The notes under the pieces: model-generated
What the model saw: the letters and a program-made list of their open reading frames with translations, nothing else
Database searches by the model: none
Told to the model about the DNA's origin: nothing
Made by a program: the position numbers and the translations under genes
From: Halalkalibacter urbisdiaboli
GTDB taxonomy: Bacteria > Bacillota > Bacilli > Bacillales > Bacillaceae_D
Assembly (NCBI RefSeq): GCF_002156385.1
Contig: NZ_MVJM01000002.1
Span: 827,816 to 891,815 of the forward strand
DNA length: 64,000 bases
Reading direction: 5' to 3'
Part shown: one piece after another, positions 53,544 through 59,985 of the stretch
Position numbering within the stretch: position 1 is the first letter of the stretch
Layout of the letters: every line of letters begins with the position of its first letter

Positions 53544-54077
53544 CTACTCCGTCCAGCCCATTCGTCGTTTAATTTCAATAATTTGTGCTATATGATGTCT
53601 TCCATGCCAGGCAAATCTCTGTATAGCAACATCAAGATTCATCATCCCGTGACTGGGGCTTATGAATGTTCTTTGAAAGTCTGACGGCTGCAACGCAGAA
53701 AGCAAGGTTACAAATCTAGCATGAAGTGACTCTAGAAGAACTAACGAGGTTTCAATCGGCGTCTCTTGATAATCAATAAGCTCAGCCCAGAGGTCTTCTC
53801 TATATGAGCTTGAAGTTGGGTTTTCCTCGGTTAAAGCCTTCTTGAAACGGATATAGGCATTCATATTATTATCCGCCAAATGATGAACAATCTGCTGAAC
53901 GGTCCATCGGTCAGGTCGGTAAGGAGTAGTGAGCTGCTCCTTCGATAAATTTTGTACAATATGCCTTAGAATTTTGGGAATATCTGAAATCTCATGATTC
54001 CATTTTTTACGTTGTTCTGAATTCGGATTTTCTGTTGGTTCGAACTGCCCTATCGGAAAACGAAGAGAACTTTCCAT
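53544..54077 (-). CDS. yfiT: Bacillithiol transferase, YfiT type (DinB fold)
   Basis: 177 aa. LRFPIGQFEPTENPNSEQRKKW opens the YfiT signature; QQIVHHLADNNMNAYIRFK (about 66-84) and FAWHGRHHIAQI (about 155-166) supply the three His metal ligands. YfiT-group enzymes attach bacillithiol to electrophiles. Same strand as the hydrolase downstream, 35 bases apart, so perhaps co-transcribed. No start ambiguity of note. Confidence 0.88.
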   Translation of the reverse strand: MESSLRFPIGQFEPTENPNSEQRKKWNHEISDIPKILRHIVQNLSKEQLTTPYRPDRWTVQQIVHHLADNNMNAYIRFKKALTEENPTSSSYREDLWAELIDYQETPIETSLVLLESLHARFVTLLSALQPSDFQRTFISPSHGMMNLDVAIQRFAWHGRHHIAQIIEIKRRMGWTE

Positions 54078-54157
54078 TAGTTCACCCCTTAAAAAATGAT
54101 TTCCTCTAAATCGAAAATACCAAGCTTTCGTAAAAGATTATTTGCAAACTCCGTATA

Positions 54158-54715
54158 CTAAACCGTTTCCTCAAACCACTTTTTTAATTCAGGTTGTTTG
54201 TTAAGCTGTGCTTCTGTTACTCGCAACGCTAGGTTGTTTTTAATGACAACTAACTGGGGGTCTCCGTCGACATCTAGTAAGAAGTGGTTTTTTATTGGTG
54301 TTGGGTAGATTTCATTTATGTGTCCATTTGCTATATAATCCTGTCTAATAAAACGTTTTTCTTCTTCGCTCACTGTATGACGCCCCTCCTTCTCATTTAA
54401 TTGTCTCCTCCAGTCATGTGGCAATGGGGTTGATTTGCTTGAATCATCGGTATCGGTTTTAGTGGTACGTGGGTCAATATATTCGCGCCATAATATAACG
54501 ATCCCAACGATCGTGAGTAGTATACCTATTACAAACGGAATACCGAGCTGTAAGCTTTGACCTCCAGCTTGTGGTCCAAAAATAGCAAACCAAAACTTTG
54601 ATTGTCCAGACCATTCGGTAATACTTGCGGCGTAGATTGTTGCGCCCAATATGATTGTTAACGTTATGAATAGACCGCCAAACATGATGAATCCACCAAT
54701 TACAGTTTTCTTCAT
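54158..54715 (-). CDS. Two-helix membrane protein with cytoplasmic tail, unknown
   Basis: 185 aa. Two hydrophobic segments (about 5-30 and 56-78), then WREYIDPRTTKTDTD and a soluble C-terminal part with HFLLDVDGDPQLVVIKNNLA. No family recognised. The ATG is preceded by TAGAGGAAATCTAA. It ends near the IS1182 remnant but is itself intact. Confidence 0.6.
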   Translation of the reverse strand: MKKTVIGGFIMFGGLFITLTIILGATIYAASITEWSGQSKFWFAIFGPQAGGQSLQLGIPFVIGILLTIVGIVILWREYIDPRTTKTDTDDSSKSTPLPHDWRRQLNEKEGRHTVSEEEKRFIRQDYIANGHINEIYPTPIKNHFLLDVDGDPQLVVIKNNLALRVTEAQLNKQPELKKWFEETV

Positions 54716-54784
54716 TTAGATTTCCTCTATTCTATGCTATTTTCTATTAATCTACCATAAAAATACAATATTGTATTGTATTAC

Positions 54785-55316
54785 AGACCGTAGACAAAAC
54801 GCCTTTGAAAAAGATTTCAAAGACGTTTTTACGTGATTTTGCTTATTTGTCGTTGTTGCCACTGGAGGATGAGTGTTTCTCCAGCGCCAATTCACTAACT
54901 TCTTCAGGTTCATGGAAGCGAAAACAAGCATCGCCTGCATTGAATTATTTTCCAACCCTTTTAGATTGGTCCAACGCAAACCATGCTTCTGTGTTGAGAT
55001 CAGCAAAGACGCGTTCGATGGTTTCCTTCCGCTTCGCGTAAATCTCTTTATTTAAATCCGTATGTCGCAAGTGTTCAGCATCATCTAAGGCACCCTGCCA
55101 AATGTGCCGTAAAACTAGCTTCTGATGGTTTTTACTTTTCGTACATTGGTGTAACACAGGACAGTCCTGACAAATGGATGGATTCGATATGTACTCTCGA
55201 TATCCGTCTCGGTTTGTGGTTCGATATGGGAGAATCTGATCTTCTGGACATATGTAACAATCATAGTACTCATCATAAACAAACTCGTGTTTTCGGAAAT
55301 AGCATCCGTATTATAG
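54785..55316 (-). pseudogene. IS1182-family transposase, C-terminal third, frameshifted
   Basis: The minus strand reads CYFRKHEFVYDEYYDCYICP, NRDGYREYISNPSICQDCP, HQCTKSKNHQK and then LRHTDLNKEIYAKRKETIE with RVFAD. It shifts one base near 54995 and goes on KHGLRWTNLKGLENNSMQAM and LVFASMNLKKL. This is the zinc-cluster (CxxC...CxxC...C) and DDE_Tnp end of an IS1182 transposase. The N-terminal two thirds are gone. Confidence 0.82.
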
Positions 55317-55369
55317 AAAAAAACCAGTCAACTGTCTCGCATTTGTGAGATAAAGGATGTTAAAAAGGA

Positions 55370-55550
55370 CGTGGACTCGTATTTCCCCTCAGAAAAAGCG
55401 GACGGGATGGGAGGGCCGACTCCTGCAGGAGGAAAGGGCAGGTGGAAATCCACCGGCGGAGCCGGTTAGTTCCACGCCCGCCTGCGGAAAGCATGCCCCC
55501 CATCCCGGGAGCGGATTCGAAGCGTCTTATCATGGCAACCCCACAAAAAT
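55370..55550. repeat. GC-rich palindromic repeat inside the IS remnant
   Basis: About 180 bases near 60% GC in an AT-rich setting. Outer arms CGGGATGGGAGGG (55403-55415) and CCCCCCATCCCG (55496-55507) enclose smaller stems (CTCCTGCAGGAG, TGGAAATCCA, CCGGCGGAGCCGG). The string CCCGCCTGCGGAAAGCATGC resembles a structured repeat spread through many Bacillaceae genomes (CGCCCCGCGGAAAGCGAGC type). Confidence 0.6.
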
Positions 55551-55838
55551 ACAAAAGCTAGTAGACTGTCTCGTTATAGAGACTTTGTCGACAAGCTGAA
55601 ATACAATATTGTATTGTATTATATGCCTGAGCTGTATCTCATTTTTTCTGTCATTTTTATTAAAACTGCCTGCCTCTATGGTCTGTTTTTAGTTAAATGC
55701 TTTAATAAAACTGTCAAAATCGTGGCTTTCTCCTTATGATTTACTCCCTTTTTCCGACATGCATGTTTTTTTGATTTCTTTTACGCTTTGTTTACCGCGG
55801 AATATAGGGAAGCGCGCTTCTTATTTGGGAAGGTTTAA

Positions 55839-56345
55839 ATGGAAGCTAATGATTTTGAAAAGGTACTGGAGACATTTGAGCCATTGATTAAAGGACAATT
55901 AAAGAAGCTTCATCTTTATCAAGATCATGAGGAGTTTTATCAAGTAGGTGTGATCGCTCTATGGGAGGCTTATCGACACTTTGATGATGAGAAAGGCTGC
56001 TTTGAGGCATATGCCTACCAAACCGTCCGCGGACGGCTCTTAACGAAGCTACGCCGGGAACGTCTCTATTCGGAACGTACAATTTTTCTCGATGAGCAGT
56101 CGAATGGACAAATTCCAGATGTAGACGATCCTTGTGAAACTAGCATCATGCTGTTATCACCTTATTTGACTCAGCTCACCCCGCGTGAACAGCTGTGGGT
56201 TTATGAGGCCGTTATTCTTGATAAGAAGAGAGAAGATATTGCAAAAGAACAAGGGGTATCGGTTAGTACGGTGGCATCTTGGCGAAAGCAAGCACTCCGA
56301 AAGCTGCGGGAAACTGTGAAAGGAATAGATTGTGAGAGGCTGTAA
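55839..56345 (+). CDS. Orphan sigma-70 family factor
   Basis: 168 aa. Region 2: EFYQVGVIALWEAYRHFDDEKGCFEAYAYQTVRGRLLTKLRRERL (about 27-75), with RNA polymerase-binding and -10 recognition parts. Region 4: LTPREQLWVYEAVILDKKREDIAKEQGVSVSTVASWRKQALRKLRE (about 112-157), a helix-turn-helix. Region 3 is absent, so it is ECF-sized, but region 2 is closer to sporulation/competence-type factors. No anti-sigma gene beside it. Start at MEANDFEK after GGGAAGG. Ends before a strong terminator. Confidence 0.82.
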   Translation: MEANDFEKVLETFEPLIKGQLKKLHLYQDHEEFYQVGVIALWEAYRHFDDEKGCFEAYAYQTVRGRLLTKLRRERLYSERTIFLDEQSNGQIPDVDDPCETSIMLLSPYLTQLTPREQLWVYEAVILDKKREDIAKEQGVSVSTVASWRKQALRKLRETVKGIDCERL

Positions 56346-56465
56346 TAGTAGAAGAGACGAGGTTCAATTTGGTTTCGTCTGTCATAGATTGTAGTACTGC
56401 TATAAAGCGTTTGCTATACGTATTATTCTAGTGTGGTTGAAAAAGGCTTTTAGTCAAAAGGACTG

Positions 56466-56508
56466 AAGTATACGTAGGTCATTTACCTAGGTATACTTTC
56501 TTTTTTTT
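56466..56508 (+). terminator. Rho-independent terminator of the sigma factor gene
   Basis: AAGTATACGTAGGT pairs with ACCTAGGTATACTT around CATTT and is followed by TCTTTTTTTT. It separates the sigma gene from the riboswitch transcript. Confidence 0.88.
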
Positions 56509-56558
56509 ACAAAAAAACTACTTTATTTCAACAATTAACGACATTTTCATTGATTTTT

Positions 56559-56567
56559 TGCTATGAT
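56559..56567 (+). promoter_or_regulatory. Extended -10 promoter of the riboswitch transcript
   Basis: TGCTATGAT (-10 TATGAT at 56562-56567 with TG in front) and ACGACA 18 bases upstream as a -35. Start near 56574, about 70 bases before the aptamer. Confidence 0.45.
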
Positions 56568-56645
56568 ATAAAGTACTATATGAGAAGAAATTCCATTTAC
56601 CTGTTTCAATTTCTATTTATATTCTTGTTACTAATTATATAAGAA

Positions 56646-56752
56646 AATGGCAAACTTGCTGAAAAGCAAGGACGCAAAGCTACAGGGACTAAAGGGAAAC
56701 CAATGTCAGCCAGCTGCCTTAGACTTGTAGGATCTTCTTGTAAAAGGCAGCG
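56646..56752 (+). ncRNA. c-di-GMP-I (GEMM) riboswitch with alternative stem
   Basis: The aptamer (56646-56720) shows the conserved parts in order: GGCAAAC, tetraloop-bearing P1b CTTGCTGAAAAGCAAG, GGACGCAAAGC, TACAGGG, AATGTCAGCCAG and closing CTGCC. The closing strand (GCTGCCTT, 56713-56720) can instead pair with AAGGCAGC (56744-56751), so ligand state should decide between P1 and this stem. A proper T run is missing, so control could be at the level of translation; the RBS AGGAGG is 12 bases further on. Confidence 0.9.
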
Positions 56753-56778
56753 AAACTTTTATAGGAGGATTTTTTTAC

Positions 56779-57102
56779 ATGCAGTTTGACGAATACGATT
56801 TAATAGAAGCGCTTAAAAAATTCGATATCATTGTAAGCCATACACCTGACGACCCACAGCTCGTGTATATTTTCAAAAACTTTATTAACTACTTTTTGAA
56901 CGTAAGAACAAAAACGATTCCGCTACCGCTTCCAGAACTTTTGTCTGTTTTAGAGCATGAGAAGCCGACTATATATACTTACTTACAACATGAAGATAGT
57001 TTGTACCTTTATCATATGCTTGACTCAAGAATCAAGTACGATGAAGCAAGGAACCGATTAACAGACCTTGCTTCAAAATTGGAACCGAGCTTTCCGAAGT
57101 GA
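56779..57102 (+). CDS. Unknown 107-aa protein under c-di-GMP riboswitch control
   Basis: Soluble, helical, no signal or membrane segment. It opens MQFDEYDLIEALKKFDIIVS and includes PQLVYIFKNFINYFLNVRTK, PLPELLSVLEHEKPTIYTYL and DEARNRLTDLASKL. I do not recognise a family; no PilZ (RxxxR/DxSxxG) or other c-di-GMP-binding motif is visible. AGGAGG lies 10 bases before the ATG. Only gene between the riboswitch and a strong terminator, so it is the sole output of the switch. The diguanylate cyclase gene lies convergent next door. Confidence 0.8.
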   Translation: MQFDEYDLIEALKKFDIIVSHTPDDPQLVYIFKNFINYFLNVRTKTIPLPLPELLSVLEHEKPTIYTYLQHEDSLYLYHMLDSRIKYDEARNRLTDLASKLEPSFPK

Positions 57103-57120
57103 TCCAATTATTATCTAAAT

Positions 57121-57162
57121 AAGAGATGGACACCTACGCAAGGTGGCTCATCTCTTTTTTTT
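57121..57162. terminator. Terminator between the 107-aa gene and the 157-aa gene
   Basis: AAGAGATGGACACCT pairs with AGGTGGCTCATCTCTT around ACGCA with T8 on the plus strand. A-rich sequence on the other side may let it serve the minus strand too. Confidence 0.85.
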
Positions 57163-57634
57163 AGGCGCTCATCATTCGATACACTTCCTTCAAAAAATCA
57201 TCTGATGTACTGCGGTGCATAAGCTTATATGCACTCATCTCAAGATATTGTCGCTCATTGATTTTCCCTTCATAAAGGAGCTTATCAAAATAAGGCAAAC
57301 GAAAGTGTTCGATCGAAATATAGGCGATTAATAGCTCCTCTTTCTCTTTTCTTACGTAAATTTTCAAGCCATTTAATTTCGGAAAAATAAACGACGTATA
57401 ATCAGGCTCAGCCACAAGCTGATCGAGTGTGGCATTGGCGAGTAATGGCAGCCGGTTCGGTAGCGGGACAAAGTAGGTCATCTCTTCAAAGGAGAAGTGA
57501 ATATCATGTAGCTTTACGCCCAAACCGCGCAGCCTCCGTTCGGTTTTCCAGCGTAAAACGACGTACAGACACGGTCGGCTCATGTACATTATGACGAACG
57601 CCAGCAAAAAGACAATCAATCCGTAGCCAATCAT
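57161..57634 (-). CDS. Membrane-anchored partner of the diguanylate cyclase, unknown
   Basis: 157 aa. One N-terminal membrane segment (about 3-24), then a cytoplasmic domain with ERRLRGLGVKLHDIHFSFEE, SFIFPKLNGLKIYVRKEKEE and KINERQYLEMSAYKLMHRST. The start overlaps the cyclase stop by ATGA, so they are translationally coupled and probably work together. No known domain recognised. Confidence 0.7.
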   Translation of the reverse strand: MIGYGLIVFLLAFVIMYMSRPCLYVVLRWKTERRLRGLGVKLHDIHFSFEEMTYFVPLPNRLPLLANATLDQLVAEPDYTSFIFPKLNGLKIYVRKEKEELLIAYISIEHFRLPYFDKLLYEGKINERQYLEMSAYKLMHRSTSDDFLKEVYRMMSA

Positions 57635-59169
57635 ATGTGACTTCCCCCTTTATAGCTGTAAACTTGGTCTTTGCCATTGTGTTTTGCTGCATATAATGCG
57701 TCATCGGCAAATGACAGCAATGAATCTACCCCGATGTTCCCGTTTGCATATGTAGCCACACCAATGCTGACGGTGACTTTGCCTTTAGGCTGTGTATCTC
57801 CAGCTGGAAAGCGATGATGACGAACTGCTTGGCAAATACGTTCTCCTGTCTGCTTCGCTTGCTCGGCCCCTTGCTTCGGAAGTAAAACGACGAATTCCTC
57901 GCCACCGAAGCGACAAACAATGTCTTCTTGATCGACTTGAGCTGTGATAATATCAGCAAGCTGCGTGAGAACTTCATTTCCTTGGAGATGTCCGTTCGTA
58001 TCATTGTAGACTTTGAAATAATCAATATCTAACACAAGCGCAGAGAGTGGTTCATCATTTGTTAAAGCGGAGTCCGTTAAATGTGGCAGCATCCGGTCGA
58101 GAAAACGTTTATTATATAAACCAGTTAGTCCATCCTTTATCGCCATTTCCTCCATTTTTTCATAGAGTGCAGCATTTTCAATCGCCATCGCCGTTTGCGT
58201 AGCTAGTGGCGTAATATTGTCTAAGTCTTGATGAAGAATCGGCTTCTGATTGACGATATTGTCAATGAATATAAGACCGATAATGTTCCCTCTGCTTAAG
58301 AGTGGAAGAACGGCAAGCTGTTTCATCGAAAACGTATCGCGCAAGCTTGTAATGGTCTTGTCCTTTGCCCCTTCATGTTCATCAATGATATACGGTTCTT
58401 TGTTTTCGATAATCTTTTGTAGGAGCTCATTGTCATCGTCAATAGCGAAGGTGAAGGTGCGGATTTTCGCATTAAGTTCATGATCATCCAATACTGCTTT
58501 GTCTTGAAGCTGGATGAAATCCTTTAGCGTAAATTTGTTAATGACAACATTTTCCCAAATTTTATGTCCGCGTTCGACTGAAATGGGACCGATGCCGATT
58601 CGACCTGAATACGATGAATCGTTATTTTTCAAAAATAGCAGCGCCCGATTAAAGCCGAGTCCGTAGCCAGCTGTTAGCGATGTTAGAAAGATGTGCAATA
58701 ATTTATCAATATTTAACGTACTTTGTAAGGCAATCGATACTTCCCTTAGGACGTGGAGGTTTTTCGATTGTAGGTAAAATTGCTTTTGCCATTGATGAAA
58801 GCGAGCCCTGCTAACCGCTAAGTAATTCGTCAGCCCTGCAACTGTGAACGCAAATAAAAAATAACTAGTGGAAATTCCAGCGGCCCAGCCTTCCGGAAAA
58901 ACCCCAGCCTTATAAAGGGCGACGGAGATTGTCAATGCAGCTACTGTCCCTCCAACCCACTCATAGCTTATTGCAGCAACGAAGAGGACGAGCAGTGCCA
59001 TCCAAGGTAAATGATGGACGCCAACTAAGTAACTGTTAATGCCTGTAAACGCAATTGCAGCCACCATCAATATCGAGCGGTTTACATGCTCCGAGAATAA
59101 AAACCTCACAACATTTAAACAAAAAAAGCCAGCGAGTATGAACACGAACAAAACGATAGACATGGCCAT
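57631..59169 (-). CDS. Membrane GAF-GGDEF diguanylate cyclase
   Basis: Makes c-di-GMP from two GTP. 512 aa: five or six membrane segments (about 3-125), a coiled linker, a GAF domain (about 145-330, LSTLNIDKLLHIFLTSLTAGYGLGF-like start) and a GGDEF domain (about 345-508). The active loop is RFGGEEFVVLLP (about 417-428), a functional GGEEF variant. The inhibitory RxxD site five residues before is DQED, without the Arg, so product inhibition at the I-site is probably lost. Coupled by ATGA to the 157-aa gene. Confidence 0.92.
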   Translation of the reverse strand: MAMSIVLFVFILAGFFCLNVVRFLFSEHVNRSILMVAAIAFTGINSYLVGVHHLPWMALLVLFVAAISYEWVGGTVAALTISVALYKAGVFPEGWAAGISTSYFLFAFTVAGLTNYLAVSRARFHQWQKQFYLQSKNLHVLREVSIALQSTLNIDKLLHIFLTSLTAGYGLGFNRALLFLKNNDSSYSGRIGIGPISVERGHKIWENVVINKFTLKDFIQLQDKAVLDDHELNAKIRTFTFAIDDDNELLQKIIENKEPYIIDEHEGAKDKTITSLRDTFSMKQLAVLPLLSRGNIIGLIFIDNIVNQKPILHQDLDNITPLATQTAMAIENAALYEKMEEMAIKDGLTGLYNKRFLDRMLPHLTDSALTNDEPLSALVLDIDYFKVYNDTNGHLQGNEVLTQLADIITAQVDQEDIVCRFGGEEFVVLLPKQGAEQAKQTGERICQAVRHHRFPAGDTQPKGKVTVSIGVATYANGNIGVDSLLSFADDALYAAKHNGKDQVYSYKGGSHI

Positions 59170-59255
59170 TTTTCCCCATCCCCCTTTCTCAACAAACGAT
59201 TTTGATAGTTCTATTTTACCATAGTTTTAATAATCTAACCTTTCTAGTTTTAAAA

Positions 59256-59304
59256 GAGGGGATGTTCCAAAAGGTTCGTTCTTAACCTTTTGGAACATCC
59301 CCTC
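59256..59304. terminator. Bidirectional terminator hairpin, repeat family
   Basis: GAGGGGATGTTCCAAAAGGTT and AACCTTTTGGAACATCCCCTC pair without mismatch (21 bp) around CGTTCTT. Same inner CCAAAAGG core as the hairpins at 5486, 18514, 23477 and 43138. It lies between the secreted-protein gene and the cyclase gene start. Confidence 0.75.
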
Positions 59305-59314
59305 AGCCATGTGC

Positions 59315-59875
59315 TCATTCTTCGCGAGTCTTTTTTCGTTTATTTGCTAAAATAGCAGCTAGCGTAATGATAGGTGTGATGTATAAAAGCATAATCACTG
59401 CGATCATGTTCGTACTGTCGCTTCTTTCATTTACTAAATTTACTGTGTTCGCCGGCTTATCGCCTTCGCCCAAATAAGATAATTCCTCTTGTGCCTGATC
59501 CAGTAATCTCGTTCCCATACAGGAATCTGTCTGATATTCTCCTGCTTCTTTCTTCGCAAAGACGACGTACGTTTGTCCTTCACTAAACTCATAGTCAATA
59601 CTAGAGCTCGTATTGTCGTAGATCGATGGGTTAAGAAGACGAACTTGCGTATTATTTACACCTTTCCAAGCTGAATCCACTTCAAATACAACGTAATCAT
59701 TGGCCCTTCCATTCGTTCTACTTACCTTTGGGTCAATCGCAATCACAGTTCCTTTAAAAACGATGTCACTATGATTGACTTGCTCTTCTGTTGATATCCC
59801 TCCAGCGCAGGATGCGGACGTTTGGACCGGATAAAAACTAAGCATTAGCACGAAAATAAACCATCTTCCTCGCAT
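59315..59875 (-). CDS. Secreted NTR/TIMP-like protein with C-terminal membrane helix
   Basis: About 186 aa. Signal peptide ending ASA near 22, and the mature protein begins with a cysteine (CAGG), the arrangement of tissue-inhibitor-of-metalloproteinase-like (NTR, OB-fold) domains. DIVFKGTVIAIDPKV, YVVFEVDSAWKGVNNTQVRL, QTYVVFAKKEAGEY and DSCMGTRLL follow. A hydrophobic anchor (about 158-178) and KRKKTREE close the protein. The two cysteines (about 23 and 118) probably form a disulfide. Start at MRGRWF, with GGGG 7 bases upstream. Confidence 0.75.
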   Translation of the reverse strand: MRGRWFIFVLMLSFYPVQTSASCAGGISTEEQVNHSDIVFKGTVIAIDPKVSRTNGRANDYVVFEVDSAWKGVNNTQVRLLNPSIYDNTSSSIDYEFSEGQTYVVFAKKEAGEYQTDSCMGTRLLDQAQEELSYLGEGDKPANTVNLVNERSDSTNMIAVIMLLYITPIITLAAILANKRKKTREE

Positions 59876-59945
59876 CGTCATTCCCCTTTTTAAATGATAA
59901 GTAAATTATATACAATTTGTAGCAACCCGGCTATGTTAATACAAA

Positions 59946-59982
59946 CAGAGCCACTGCAATCTTGTGACTGCAGTGGCTCTTA
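59946..59982 (-). terminator. Terminator of the rhamnogalacturonan lyase gene
   Basis: AGAGCCACTGCA and TGCAGTGGCTCT around ATCTTGTGAC, 4 bases beyond the stop codon at 59986. The T tract on the minus side is weak (GTTTGT). Confidence 0.7.
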
Positions 59983-59985
59983 CTA

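Larger units (their letters stand above)
54761..55621 (-). mobile_element. IS1182-family remnant with 23-bp target duplication
   Basis: Two 23-base copies of AAATACAATATTGTATTGTATTA (54761-54783 and 55599-55621) flank the element; each contains the perfect palindrome TACAATATTGTA. Inside them the ends CAGACCGTAGACAAA (54784) and, inverted, CAGCTTGTCGACAAA (55598) match at 11 of 15 bases. The body is 815 bp, about half a full-length IS1182-type element, with a transposase fragment and a GC-rich repeat. Confidence 0.82.

Noticed and set aside
55357-55599. Frames of 64-80 codons in the GC-rich patch
   Set aside because: They come from the GC-rich palindromic repeat, which simply has few stop codons.
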